Shown here in pieces: positions 49,945 to 58,109 of a stretch of 64,000 nucleotides of DNA. Origin of the DNA: Microbacterium sp. MYb72 (GTDB lineage Bacteria > Actinomycetota > Actinomycetes > Actinomycetales > Microbacteriaceae); NCBI RefSeq assembly GCF_002979415.1, contig NZ_PCOT01000009.1:62001-126000 (forward strand), read 5' to 3'. Under the pieces are notes generated by a model. The model ran no database searches and had not been told where the DNA came from. It saw only the letters and a list, made by a program, of their open reading frames with translations. Every line of letters starts with the position of its first letter. The first letter of the stretch is position 1. A program made the position numbers and the translations under genes.

Positions 49945-51159
49945 TTACTTGATGGCCGCGGTCACGTCGTCGACGAGCTTCTGCCACGTCGTCTTCGGGT
50001 CTGCGCCGTTGATGATGGCCGCCTCGGCGACGCCCCAGAACTGCCACACCGAGCCCATGGCCGGGATGGCCGGCATCGGGACGGCGTCGGCGCCGACGGC
50101 CTGGAAGCCGGCGATGATCGGGTCGGATGCCGCCTCGTCGGCCGCAGCGGTGAGCGCGGGCAGCACGTTGCCGGCCTTGAAGAGCTCGAGCTGGACGTCC
50201 TTGGTGCCGAGGTAGTTGACGAGGAAGTCGTTGGCCGCGACCTTGTTCTTGGACTCGGCGCTGACGAAGAAGCCCTTGACGCCGGCGAACGGCGACGCGG
50301 TCTCACCGGTGGGGCTGGGGACGGGGTCGATCGCGACGTTGATGCCGGCGTCGACAGCCGCGCCGACGTTCCACGGGCCGGTGAGCCAGAAGGCGGCGGT
50401 GCCGTCGAGGAACTGCTGCTTGGCGATCTCGCCGTCGATGTCGGTGTTCAGCGTGCCGGTGCCGTTCTTGCCCTTGGCCGCGAGCCAGTCGGCGAAGGCG
50501 AAGCCGCCCTCGCTGCCGAGCTGGAGGTCGGTCGGGTCGTAGCTGCCGGAGTCGTCGGTGCCGAAGACCGGGGCGCCGAACGCCGTCTGGAACGGGTAGA
50601 GGTGGTACGGGTTGCCCTCGGCGCCTTGCTCGACGACGAACGTGCCCTTGGAGAGCATGTCGTCGAAGCTCGTCGGAGCCGTGGGGACGAGGTCGGCGTT
50701 GCGCAGCACGGCGATGTTCTCGACCGCGTACGGGAGCATGTAGACGGTGCCGTCGTAGGTCGCGGCCTGGAGGGCGACGGGCAGGTAGTCGGATGCCGAG
50801 TCGCCGAGCTCCAGCGGGGCGATGACGCCGTTGGTGGAGAGCTCGCCCAGCCAGTCGTGCGCGCCCATGACGACGTCGGGGCCCTTGCCCGTCGGCACCT
50901 GCTGAATGAAGTCGTCCTTCATGTCGTCGACGGACTTGCCGACGAGCTTGACCTTGACGCCGGTCTTCTCCTCGTAGGAGTCGGCTGCGCCCTGCAGCGC
51001 GTCGACGCGCTCGGAGTCGACCCACACCGTCAGGGTGCTGCCGGCCTCTTCGCCCTTGGACGAGTCGCCGCTGGTACCGGTCGAGCAACCGGCGAGCGTC
51101 AGGGTCGAAACGATGGCGATCGCGCCGACGGCAGCGATGCTCCTCTTGTTCACCTTCAT
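49945..51159 (-). CDS. Sugar-binding lipoprotein, MalE-like
   Basis: A protein of 404 residues with a lipobox (LAGC, Cys25) and the maltodextrin-binding pattern [20 protein letters not shown] start, [16 protein letters not shown] and [13 protein letters not shown]. It is first in the binding protein-MalF-MalG operon. Its promoter carries a LacI-type palindrome. Ligand probably maltose, maltodextrins or a related oligosaccharide. Confidence 0.92.
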   Translation of the reverse strand: MKVNKRSIAAVGAIAIVSTLTLAGCSTGTSGDSSKGEEAGSTLTVWVDSERVDALQGAADSYEEKTGVKVKLVGKSVDDMKDDFIQQVPTGKGPDVVMGAHDWLGELSTNGVIAPLELGDSASDYLPVALQAATYDGTVYMLPYAVENIAVLRNADLVPTAPTSFDDMLSKGTFVVEQGAEGNPYHLYPFQTAFGAPVFGTDDSGSYDPTDLQLGSEGGFAFADWLAAKGKNGTGTLNTDIDGEIAKQQFLDGTAAFWLTGPWNVGAAVDAGINVAIDPVPSPTGETASPFAGVKGFFVSAESKNKVAANDFLVNYLGTKDVQLELFKAGNVLPALTAAADEAASDPIIAGFQAVGADAVPMPAIPAMGSVWQFWGVAEAAIINGADPKTTWQKLVDDVTAAIK

Positions 51160-51193
51160 TGGTGTGAGCCTCTCTCAGTGCTGTGGCCTGCGG

Positions 51194-51213
51194 TACTGCA
51201 AGCGCTTACAGTA
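51194..51213. promoter_or_regulatory. LacI-family operator at the malE promoter
   Basis: TACTGCAAGCGCTTACAGTA, a 20-bp palindrome with one mismatched pair and the central AAGCGCTT typical of LacI/GalR sites. It overlaps the -10 (51210-51215). No LacI gene is in the window. Confidence 0.75.
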
Positions 51214-51239
51214 TGCACCGGGATCGTCGTGATCCGCAA
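51210..51239 (-). promoter_or_regulatory. Promoter of the malE-like operon
   Basis: On the minus strand TTGCGG (51234-51239) and CATACT (51210-51215) with 18 bp between; the leader is about 45 bases. Confidence 0.55.
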
Positions 51240-51293
51240 TGAAAAAGTGCGTCGATACCAACCTGTGACCGTGTCGTTGCGCGCTGATCAAGA

Positions 51294-51307
51294 TGAAAGC
51301 GCTTCCA
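51294..51307. promoter_or_regulatory. Second LacI-type half palindrome
   Basis: TGAAAGCGCTTCCA, centred 97 bp from the first operator on the other side of the malE -35. It could help by looping or affect yajQ, whose start lies 39 bases away. Confidence 0.5.
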
Positions 51308-51332
51308 ACTCCCCTGGAAATGAGGGTGTCGG

Positions 51333-51338
51333 TAGACT
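51333..51338 (+). promoter_or_regulatory. -10-like TAGACT directly before yajQ
   Basis: TAGACT ends 7 bases before the ATG at 51346, the geometry of leaderless actinobacterial transcripts. No ribosome site (purine run) lies before this ATG, which agrees. Confidence 0.5.
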
Positions 51339-51345
51339 TCTCCCT

Positions 51346-51834
51346 ATGGCTGACAGTTCCTTTGACATCGTCTCGAAAGTGGATCACCAGGAGGCGCAGA
51401 ACGCGCTCAACCAGGCTCACAAGGAGATCGAACAGCGCTACGACTTCAAGGGCACCGGAGCATCGATCGCGTGGAGCGGCGAGCAGGTGCTGATCATCGC
51501 GAACACCGAAGAGCGCGCCAAGGCCGTGCTCGACGTGTTCCAGTCGAAGCTCATCAAGCGCGGCATCTCGCTGAAGAGCCTGGAGTCGGGCGAGCCCTTC
51601 GCCAGCGGCAAGGAGTTCCGCATCGTCTCCTCCCTCAAGGACGGCATCTCCTCGGAGAACGCGAAGAAGATCAACAAGATCATCCGCGACGAGGGCCCCA
51701 AGGGCGTCAAGAGCCAGATCCAGGGCGACGAGCTGCGCGTGCAGTCCAAGAGCCGCGACGACCTCCAGTCGGTGATCGCGCTCCTCAAGGGCGCCGACCT
51801 CGACCTCGACCTGCAGTTCATCAACTACCGGTAG
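51346..51834 (+). CDS. YajQ family nucleotide-binding protein
   Basis: A protein of 162 residues: [21 protein letters not shown] start, [31 protein letters not shown] and the [10 protein letters not shown] end. It has two ferredoxin-like folds. Members bind nucleotides; in Xanthomonas one binds cyclic di-GMP, elsewhere the role is unclear. The last 44 bases before its TAG are duplicated at 55433, so an element seems to have inserted into its 3' end while keeping the frame (CGG-TAG here, CGC-TGA at the far copy). Confidence 0.95.
   Translation: MADSSFDIVSKVDHQEAQNALNQAHKEIEQRYDFKGTGASIAWSGEQVLIIANTEERAKAVLDVFQSKLIKRGISLKSLESGEPFASGKEFRIVSSLKDGISSENAKKINKIIRDEGPKGVKSQIQGDELRVQSKSRDDLQSVIALLKGADLDLDLQFINYR
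51787..51830 (+). repeat. Left copy of the yajQ 3'-end repeat (attL-like)
   Basis: 44 bases inside the end of yajQ, repeated at 55433-55476 with one mismatch (position 9) and 35 identical bases in a row. Same orientation in both. It looks like an attachment site of an integrating element. Confidence 0.8.
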
Positions 51835-51874
51835 GCACGTGCTCTGAACAGGGGTTTTCCTGAATCAGTCCGCG

Positions 51875-51907
51875 AGGTGTCCGCAGAATCACTCTCTGCG
51901 GACACCT
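51875..51907 (+). terminator. Terminator after yajQ
   Basis: AGGTGTCCGCAGA and TCTGCGGACACCT, perfect 13-bp stem with a 7-base loop, followed by TTC. It lies inside the island, so it came with the element. The stretch 51908-52060 holds no gene, only CpG-rich palindromes such as CTCGAACGTTCGAG (51986-51999). Confidence 0.75.
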
Positions 51908-52060
51908 TTCGACCGGTCGAACCCTGTGACGCGCGCACGTATGGTGCGCGCACGGGCCGCGCGCAAGCGAATTCCGATGAGGGGGCTCGAACGTTCGAGG
52001 CGCTGACGCGCACGTACGTTAGCCGCGTGCAACCGAGACTGCGCACCTCTTCGCCCAGAA

Positions 52061-52097
52061 CGAAGCCCCGGCCCTCATGGAGGTCACCGGGGCTTCG
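52061..52097 (-). terminator. Terminator after the small gene at 52108
   Basis: CGAAGCCCCGG and CCGGGGCTTCG form an 11-bp stem, 11-47 bases past the stop of the minus-strand gene. Confidence 0.7.
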
Positions 52098-52107
52098 CTC
52101 AACGAGT

Positions 52108-52269
52108 TCAGTCCTTGCGACGGATACTGACGACCTTCGACGCCGAGTAAGCCAGAACGGTCTCGCCGTCTTCAGCAGCGAACCAGAAGAAGTCGCTTGC
52201 AAGGGTGTAGTTCCGTGCCTCGACTTCCAGCTCCGTTGTGTGGTCTTCGTTGATGATGAACTTCGCCAT
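52108..52269 (-). CDS. Small acidic protein, hypothetical (island)
   Basis: A gene of 53 codons. The protein starts MAKFIINEDHTTELEVEARN and ends ASKVVSIRRKD, with FFWFAAEDGE in the middle. AGGAAGGA lies 9 bases before the ATG and a terminator follows, so it is probably real. Size and style recall small phage proteins. No family recognised. Confidence 0.65.
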   Translation of the reverse strand: MAKFIINEDHTTELEVEARNYTLASDFFWFAAEDGETVLAYSASKVVSIRRKD

Positions 52270-52665
52270 ACCCTGTTCCTTCCTCTGCCCGAACCTTGCG
52301 CACGGGACAACGACAGCATCCCAGACCCCAGCGACACCGGCACCAGTAGCCTCACGCGACCGCGTCCAGGTGAAACCATGGCCGGATCAGCGCGAAGCGC
52401 AACGTTCGACGAGAAACGCGCCTGGCGCGGGCCGCTTGCAGCCGAGTGCGCGAAGTGGTTCGCCCGCATGGTCGAGTATGGGTTGGTCGACAGCCAGGAC
52501 TGTTCGTCAGTTCTGACGGAAAGCACCGGTGATCGACCATCCACCGATCACGCTCTGACGCTGGACATGCCGGGATCGGTTACCTCGACGCCCTGCGTAC
52601 GAGGAGTCAGACCGTGCCGCCGCAGTGCAGGGCCAACGACGGCACGGAGCTTGTAGGGCTCGGGA
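52270..52665. other. Gap without a confident gene
   Basis: A plus-strand open stretch from ATG 52378 to the TAG at 52654 (FDEKRAWRGPLAAECAKWFA) has fair codon bias for its first 45 codons and then loses it. It may be a broken gene fragment. Nothing else is supported. Confidence 0.3.
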
Positions 52666-53100
52666 GTGACCGATTCCAGGGCGGCCGAGCTGCGAGATCT
52701 CACAAATGTCCGTGCGCAACAAAGGCGTGACCAGGTCCGAAGGTGGCTCGACGAGAATGACGAGTACCGTCTGGATGACGTGACTTACGCGATCTCCGTG
52801 ATGCAGTTGTCGGCGGCCGATGATCGAGACACAATGACAGGCCTCTGGACCTTGACCGCCCTCGGCGCTGCTCTGTGGGCTATCGTCGCCTCCTTCGGAG
52901 CCGAAACGTTGATCGGTCATGTTGCCGGGGTCGTCGTGGTGTTCGCCCTGCTGGGGGCGCTCTGGGCGAGCGGACGAGTCAACCGACGTCAGGACGTCCT
53001 TCTGCGCTTGCTTGAACTGGTGGCGCGGGCGCCGCGGCGCACCGTCCGTCCGTGGAGGTTCTCCCGGCAAGGGCAGGTCTACCTCGCGCCAGAAAGGTAA
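52666..53100 (+). CDS. Two-helix membrane protein, hypothetical (island)
   Basis: A protein of 144 residues with a GTG start. Charged N-terminal half (about 1-55, DQVRRWLDENDEYRL), two membrane helices (about 60-78 and 83-103) and a basic C-terminal domain. The ribosome site is weak (GGGCTCGGGA). No family recognised. It is followed by a small inverted repeat (53204-53242, AACGCGG/CCGCGTT). Confidence 0.6.
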   Translation: MTDSRAAELRDLTNVRAQQRRDQVRRWLDENDEYRLDDVTYAISVMQLSAADDRDTMTGLWTLTALGAALWAIVASFGAETLIGHVAGVVVVFALLGALWASGRVNRRQDVLLRLLELVARAPRRTVRPWRFSRQGQVYLAPER

Positions 53101-53287
53101 GACGCACGTCATGAGCAGCCTTCGCGGGGAACCTTTGATCCCGCGTTGACCCCTGCCGGGATGGTCCATCCACCGCCCAGGTGGACGATGTAAAATCGTG
53201 GTGAACGCGGTAGACAGTCCCCTCGGACAGTCGGGCCGCGTTCTTCATTCATGCGCAGATTCTCGCCATCCGTTGGAAATGCTGAGG

Positions 53288-53470
53288 CTATCGGCCGTTG
53301 ATCTCGTCAAGCACGGTCTCAATCAGCTCGGCTGACATTCCTTCGTGACGCTCGACCCAAATGCGCCCGAGCTCATCGTCGGGTGTTGTTGCGATGTCGA
53401 TGTCGGGCTCAAGGTTGTCGTACATCGTTCTCATGTCCCGATCCAGGGATGAGAGCCCGGCATGGAGCAT
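53288..53470 (-). CDS. Small acidic protein, hypothetical (island)
   Basis: About 60 residues from ATG 53470 (start uncertain; later Met codons such as in DMRTMYDNLEPD are possible). The C-terminal 45 residues are acidic with good coding bias and end AELIETVLDEINGR. No ribosome site of note. No family recognised. Confidence 0.45.
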   Translation of the reverse strand: MLHAGLSSLDRDMRTMYDNLEPDIDIATTPDDELGRIWVERHEGMSAELIETVLDEINGR

Positions 53471-53757
53471 CGGCCAGCGGACAGCAGAAGTCCGCGCCGC
53501 ACGAGGCCTAGGGGCGTGAACGGGATGATCGCGCTGCGGGACGCCCAGGTGTGGCATCTGCGGCGCGCAGCGTGACCGCGATGCTTACCTGCCTGGCCTC
53601 GAGCTTCGCCCCTCCCGGGCGGCGAGTTCCACGTGTGCGCGAGTATAGGCGGCGTCTCAGGATCTGTCTGTAGGCCGAAGATCCTACAGAGTTAGTCCAG
53701 TCGAATTGTTAGCTTCGTTGCGAGGCCCTGAACAGGGGCCAGATCGGAGATAGCGTC

Positions 53758-54444
53758 ATGAACAACAAGAGAATGTGGCGGCGAGTCACAGCGGCAGCCG
53801 CCAGCGTCATGCTTGCAGCCGTTGCCGCCAGCGCACTGCCCTCCGCAGCACTCGCAGACACCACGGCTGCAGACGAAGACGCCTACGGCACCTCAGAGGC
53901 AGCGATGGTCGCTGTCTGGACCGAGTACGACGTGCCGGCCGCAACGCAGGATCAACTCCTCGCCAAGCTGGACCAGGGCACGCCTCTGGACTCCATGCTC
54001 GGGCTGGCTCCTGTTTCGCAGGAGGAGCATTCGGAAGGCGCCAAGCAGGTCACCGTGTCGCGGTTCTCCGACGGCTCGGTCGCGGTCAGCTCGATCGCCC
54101 CTGACTCGTCCAGCCTCGCACGCAGCGTCGACGGGTGCACGACGGTGGCCACCACCTACGCAACGAACTGCAAGGTGTACGGCTGGCTTGGCCCGGTCGA
54201 GATGTCGTTCCGGTCTTCCTACACCAAGAACGACCGGCACGCGAGCGTGTACAACTGGGGGCAGACGACGTGGGGATGCGGGCCGGGGACCTGCTCTGAG
54301 CCCGTCTTCGAGCTCGTCCGTCAGTACCAGTCGGGCGAAAGCGCCGCTCAGATCAACCTGAAGACGAACTACAACTTCGCGACTGGCAACACGAGCGTCA
54401 CGCTCAGCCTGTTCGTCAAGGACCGCACGGCCTGGTCGAACTAA
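53758..54444 (+). CDS. Secreted protein, hypothetical (island)
   Basis: A protein of 228 residues with a clear signal peptide (1 to about 34, RRVTAAAASVMLAAVAASAL, then SAALA). The mature part has four Cys residues (two near DGCTT/TNCKV and two in WGCGPGTCSEP) likely in disulfides, and aromatic-rich C-terminal beta strands. GGAGAT lies 8 bases before the ATG. Function unknown; it might be a small exotoxin, inhibitor or adhesin. Confidence 0.75.
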   Translation: MNNKRMWRRVTAAAASVMLAAVAASALPSAALADTTAADEDAYGTSEAAMVAVWTEYDVPAATQDQLLAKLDQGTPLDSMLGLAPVSQEEHSEGAKQVTVSRFSDGSVAVSSIAPDSSSLARSVDGCTTVATTYATNCKVYGWLGPVEMSFRSSYTKNDRHASVYNWGQTTWGCGPGTCSEPVFELVRQYQSGESAAQINLKTNYNFATGNTSVTLSLFVKDRTAWSN

Positions 54445-54454
54445 GCTGACGATC

Positions 54455-54673
54455 ATGATCGGCCTTTCCGCTTTCCATGTCCTCCTGATCATCGCCTTCG
54501 CCGTCGTAGTCATCGCACTGGACGTCCTGGCTCTGATCAGAATCGTGCGGTTGCGTGAAGGGGTCACAGGGCGGGTCATCCTATGGGTCCTACTCATCCT
54601 GCTGCTCCCAGTAGTCGGCGCAATCGCAGTGCTCATAGCTGCACCCAAGGCCCCTAGCAGAGACTCTGCCTAA
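54455..54673 (+). CDS. Small membrane protein, phospholipase D N-terminal-like
   Basis: A protein of 72 residues with two membrane helices around LDVLALIRIVRLREGVTGRVILWVLLILLLPVVG, the pattern of PLDc_N-type membrane domains. It follows the secreted protein after 10 bases, so they may act together (for example membrane protection or secretion), but this is only context. Confidence 0.7.
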   Translation: MIGLSAFHVLLIIAFAVVVIALDVLALIRIVRLREGVTGRVILWVLLILLLPVVGAIAVLIAAPKAPSRDSA

Positions 54674-54682
54674 ACAGGGAAG

Positions 54683-54724
54683 AGAAAGACCCCCACCGCC
54701 GGAAAGGCGGGTGGGGGTCTTTCT
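54683..54724. terminator. Bidirectional terminator inside the island
   Basis: AGAAAGACCCCCAC and GTGGGGGTCTTTCT with inner GCC/GGC and a bulge. It separates the plus-strand pair from the minus-strand pseudogene. Confidence 0.85.
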
Positions 54725-54735
54725 ACGTTCCAAGG

Positions 54736-55330
54736 CTACCTGTCACGCACAGGCAACCGCTGCCACCCGCCGTGCACTTTGGCTTGGAGCTCGGGCACGT
54801 CGTCGGCCTCGACCCCGCGGACGTCGTCACGGCGCTGGTAGGTGCCGGTGGTCTTGATCAGCGCGGAACCTTTGATCGTCTCGGTCGTCGCGGTGATGAA
54901 CTCGAGCCCGGTGGGGCGGAGCGCTCCTACTTGCTGCTGCGTATCTTCGCGAGACGGGCCGGTGACGTCGGCGTCTGGGAGCCTCGTGGGCGGATCATCC
55001 CGACGAGTACGTCGATATCCCTACAGAGCGGTGGCGAGGTAAGCCAGTTCGCTGGTGTCGCGTCGCAGATCCGTTGACCCGCAGATGCTTTCCCTCGCCC
55101 GTGTGGAGCTTTCCGACCTTCAGGTCAGCGATCGGAATGGATTCGGCACCGCTGATAGGTCCTGAGGACATGAAGTCATCGGTGATCGCGATCGAGTCGG
55201 GGTATCGGTTCGCGATGTTGATTGCCCGTTCGATGAACATGCGCGACGTTTGATCAGGGAGGGAGTGGAAACGACTCTTCGCTCCCACCATGGTCATCAC
55301 AATGGCCGCAACACGCGCACATGAATCCAC
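54736..55330 (-). pseudogene. Decayed gene of unknown function (island)
   Basis: The N-terminal part reads from about 55330 (RMFIERAINIANRYPDSIAI, then ADLKVGKLHTGEGKHLRVN). Near 55071 an extra G shifts the frame; the next frame continues DLRRDTSELAYLATAL, meets a TAG at 55021-55023 (probably CAG changed, giving ALQGYRR) and goes on to the end at 54736 (FITATTETIKGSALIKTTGT, ending GGWQRLPVRDR). Both parts have coding bias and join to about 198 residues. No family recognised. Confidence 0.6.
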
Positions 55331-55432
55331 TCGAACGATCCCGCATCACAGCCCCGCCGTTCGGACAGCGAGGCTGATAGAAATCCAACTTAAGGACCAA
55401 ACTTGCCCGATACCCCCTTCACCTATCCGACG

Positions 55433-55476
55433 AAGGGCGCTGACCTCGACCTCGACCTGCAGTTCATCAACTACCG
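55433..55476 (+). repeat. Right copy of the yajQ 3'-end repeat (attR-like)
   Basis: Matches 51787-51830 in 43 of 44 bases and encodes the same [14 protein letters not shown] end, here followed by TGA. Probably the original 3' end of yajQ, left behind with the original terminator at 55495. Confidence 0.8.
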
Positions 55477-55494
55477 CTGACGCGCAGACGACAC

Positions 55495-55532
55495 CGGCCG
55501 GATGTCGAGGGGTGAGCCCCGGCATCCGGCCG
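55495..55532. terminator. Terminator past the right repeat
   Basis: CGGCCGGATG pairs with CATCCGGCCG around a partly paired GGGG/CCCC core. It can serve the original yajQ end (+) and the convergent gene at 55562 (-). Confidence 0.75.
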
Positions 55533-55561
55533 TTCTCGTGCGCGCGAAGAGCGCGCGGGAT

Positions 55562-56098
55562 TCAGCCGCTCGTGCCGCTGCCGCCGTCCTCGGTCGACCC
55601 GGTGCCGCCGCCGTCCGTCGACCCGGTGCCGCCGTTGTCCGTCGAACCGCCGCGCGGCCCGTTCTGCTGACCCCCCTGTCCGCCGGAGCCGCCTCCTCCA
55701 GGACCGCCTCGGCCGTCCTCCGACCCGCCAGGGCGTTCGCCGGGGCCGGACACTCCGCCGGGCCCGAAGCCGCCCTGGGAGTGGGAGTGGGCGACGCCGG
55801 AGATCGCCCAGCCCGCCCCGAACCCGATGCCGAGCAGAAGGATGCCGGAGAGCACGGCGACGAGGATGAGGAGCCCGTTGCGTCGAGCCGCGGGTGGAGC
55901 GGCCACCGCGACCGGCGCGCCCGCCGGGGCCGCTGCGGCCGGGGCGTAGGACGCCGCCGGTGGCGGCGCGGAGGCCGTCGGCGTCAGGGGCACGGTCTCC
56001 TGCTCGGGCGATGTGGCCGCGGAATCGGAGCCGAGGTGTGCGGACGCCTCGGCATCCGCACCTGATGAACCGGTGCTGTTGTCTGAGTTCTTGGACAT
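55562..56098 (-). CDS. Single-helix membrane protein with Gly-rich C-terminus
   Basis: A protein of 178 residues from the ATG at 56098 (MSKNSDNSTG). N-terminal Ser/Ala/Pro-rich region, one membrane helix (about 88-110), then a low-complexity tail of Gly, Ser and Asp with GGxGSTDGG repeats. No family. It lies downstream of the two-component system on the same strand and may be its target or partner. Confidence 0.7.
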   Translation of the reverse strand: MSKNSDNSTGSSGADAEASAHLGSDSAATSPEQETVPLTPTASAPPPAASYAPAAAAPAGAPVAVAAPPAARRNGLLILVAVLSGILLLGIGFGAGWAISGVAHSHSQGGFGPGGVSGPGERPGGSEDGRGGPGGGGSGGQGGQQNGPRGGSTDNGGTGSTDGGGTGSTEDGGSGTSG

Positions 56099-56182
56099 GA
56101 CGCCACTGTCGCCGCCCGCCCCCAAGACAGGACCAAGAATCGGCCCCGTCCGGCGGATTCATAGCCCGGTGATCAGAAAGCC

Positions 56183-57214
56183 TCAGCCCTTCCGCGCATC
56201 CGTGGCGGTCGCTGCGGGGAGCGAGAGCAGGAAGGTGGTGCCAGACGCCGAGGTCTCCTCGACCGCGACCGTGCCGCCGAACCGGTGGGCGAGGTCACGG
56301 ACCAGGGCGAGCCCGAGTCCGAAACCGCGGCGTCCGCTGCTGTCCCCCGCGCCCTCCGCTCGCGCGAACCGGTCGAAGACGTGCTCGGGGTCGATGCCGC
56401 GGATCCCCGGGCCGTGGTCGACGACCCTGATGTCGACGCGCCGCCCCACGACGACCGCCGATACCTCGACGGTCGAGCCCCTCGGCGCGAAGCGCAGGGC
56501 GTTGTCGAGCAGTGCCGTCAGCGCTCGCTGCAGGGCGACGGCGTCCGCCGCGACCACGAGCCCGTCCGCGACCTCGACCGCCACGGAGACGTCGGCCTCC
56601 GCGGCACGCGGGGCGAGGACGGAGGCCGCCTCGCGCGCGGCGGCCCCGACGGAAGCGGCGGCGTGCGCATCGGCCCCGGTCGTGCCGGCGGACTCCGCGG
56701 TGACCAGCAGATCGGTCAGCACGGCATCCATCACCGCCGCATCGCGACGCAGATCCGCGAGGGCGCCGCCGACGTCGCCCCCGCGTGCGGCGCGGTGCTC
56801 GGCGAGCTGGATCCGACTGGTGAGGGTGGTGAGCGGAGTGCGCAGCTCGTGGCTGGCGTCGGCCACGAAAGAGCGCTGCACCTCGAGAGCTGCGGCCAGC
56901 GGCTGGGCCGCCTGGCGCGCGAGATACCAGGACGTCGCGCCGAGGGCGATGATGCCGAGCAGACCCACGGCGACGGCGATCGGAATCGCCGTGCCGAGCT
57001 CGATCACGCGCCCCGGCGGTCGTCCCCCACCGGGACCGGGGCCCTCCGGCGGGTGCTCCGGGCGCGACGACGCCGACAGCGCGGCGATCGTCACGACGCT
57101 GAGCAGCGTGACGACCACGGCGGATGCCGCCGCCACCCACACTCCGGCTCGGAGCGCCGCACGCTGCACCCTGCGGCGGTCGGCACGGATCGCGGCATCC
57201 GTCCGCCCGCTCAT
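56183..57214 (-). CDS. Sensor histidine kinase
   Basis: A protein of 343 residues: two membrane helices (about 27-48 and 74-98) with a short Pro/Gly loop, HisKA with His122 (ASHELRTPLTTL), N-box Asn238 (LLDNALRF), G1 DHGPG (266-270) and G2 GFGLGLALV (298-306). The very small sensor loop (about 25 residues) suggests it senses the membrane or envelope. The ATG overlaps the regulator stop. Confidence 0.93.
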   Translation of the reverse strand: MSGRTDAAIRADRRRVQRAALRAGVWVAAASAVVVTLLSVVTIAALSASSRPEHPPEGPGPGGGRPPGRVIELGTAIPIAVAVGLLGIIALGATSWYLARQAAQPLAAALEVQRSFVADASHELRTPLTTLTSRIQLAEHRAARGGDVGGALADLRRDAAVMDAVLTDLLVTAESAGTTGADAHAAASVGAAAREAASVLAPRAAEADVSVAVEVADGLVVAADAVALQRALTALLDNALRFAPRGSTVEVSAVVVGRRVDIRVVDHGPGIRGIDPEHVFDRFARAEGAGDSSGRRGFGLGLALVRDLAHRFGGTVAVEETSASGTTFLLSLPAATATDARKG

Positions 57215-57894
57215 CGGGGAGTCCCCGTCCGGTAGCCGCGAGCGCGCACCGTGTCGATGATCTCGGGGGTCGACTTGCGGCGGACGTAGTGGACGTATGC
57301 GTCGACCGTCGCCGCCGCACCACCGGGGAACACGCTGTCGAGGATCTCCTCCCTGGAGAACACGTGCTCGGGGCTCGAGGTGAGCAGCTCGAGGAGCTCG
57401 GTCTCTGCCGAAGTGAGCGGGATCCTCTCGCCCGCGGGCGAGTACAGTGCCTGGGCGACCGGGGTGAAGAGCCAGTCGCCGATCTCCCTGCGGTCGCCGA
57501 CGCCCCTGCCGCGGATCAGCGCACGCAGTCGCGCGCGCAGCTCGGCGAAGTCGAACGGCTTCACGAGGTAGTCGTCGGCTCCGGCATCGAGGCCGGAGAC
57601 GCGATCTTCGACCGCTCCGAGCGCGGTGAGCATGAGCACAGGGGTCGCCAGCCGCGCGGTCCGGATGGCGCGGATCAGCTCGATGCCGCTCATGCCGGGG
57701 AGCCGTCGATCGACGACGATCACGTCGTAACGACGGGCGAGAACCATCCGGAGCCCGGCCTCGCCGTCTGCCGCATGATCGACGACGAAGTCGTCGGAGA
57801 GCACCTCGACGGCGATCTCGGCGATGTCGGGCTCGTCTTCGACGTAGAGCAGCCGCGCCCGCCCCACGGGCTGACCGTCACGTGAGTTCGACAC
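57211..57894 (-). CDS. OmpR family response regulator
   Basis: A protein of 227 residues: receiver with Asp20, Asp62 (VVDRRLP), Thr90 and Lys112 (LVKPFD), then an OmpR winged helix (FSREEILDSVF, AYVHYVRRKS, ARGYRTGTP). The start is GTG (GTG-TCG-AAC). It works with the histidine kinase encoded next to it; targets may include the Gly-rich membrane gene downstream. Confidence 0.95.
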   Translation of the reverse strand: MSNSRDGQPVGRARLLYVEDEPDIAEIAVEVLSDDFVVDHAADGEAGLRMVLARRYDVIVVDRRLPGMSGIELIRAIRTARLATPVLMLTALGAVEDRVSGLDAGADDYLVKPFDFAELRARLRALIRGRGVGDRREIGDWLFTPVAQALYSPAGERIPLTSAETELLELLTSSPEHVFSREEILDSVFPGGAAATVDAYVHYVRRKSTPEIIDTVRARGYRTGTPR

Positions 57895-58109
57895 GCTCCC
57901 AGTATGCTCCGCTGCGCCTATGGAGGGATCCCAGCGATCGCATACTGATATACGGGTTTAGTTGCTCAAGACTGGAAGCTGTCGCATCCGGAAGCGACGA
58001 ACGATGTTCGCGTGCACGACGCGCTGCCGATCTCGGATTCGCGTTCTCGGGATCGCGGATCCTGCCCTGTGGGGACCGGGCACCCGACAGCTCCGTGCAT
58101 GCCCATCGC

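Larger units (their letters stand above)
51831..55476. mobile_element. Accessory island flanked by yajQ 3' repeats
   Basis: About 3.6 kb between direct repeats of the yajQ end. It carries small hypothetical, membrane and secreted protein genes, one decayed gene and looser GC bias than the neighbours. No integrase, transposase or relaxase is seen. Likely a remnant or satellite of an integrating element. Confidence 0.65.

Noticed and set aside
51986..51999. CTCGAACGTTCGAG as a LexA/SOS box
   Set aside because: Actinobacterial LexA sites have GAAC and GTTC halves separated by four bases; here the halves touch, so the spacing is wrong.
52378..52656. A plus-strand gene starting at ATG 52378
   Set aside because: Coding bias fades after about 45 codons, no ribosome site is seen, and no homologous pattern is recognised; noted only as a possible fragment.
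51844..53738. CTGAACAGGGG present twice (51844-51854 and 53728-53738)
   Set aside because: Only 11 bases, in different contexts with no symmetry to the island ends; chance or a minor shared motif.
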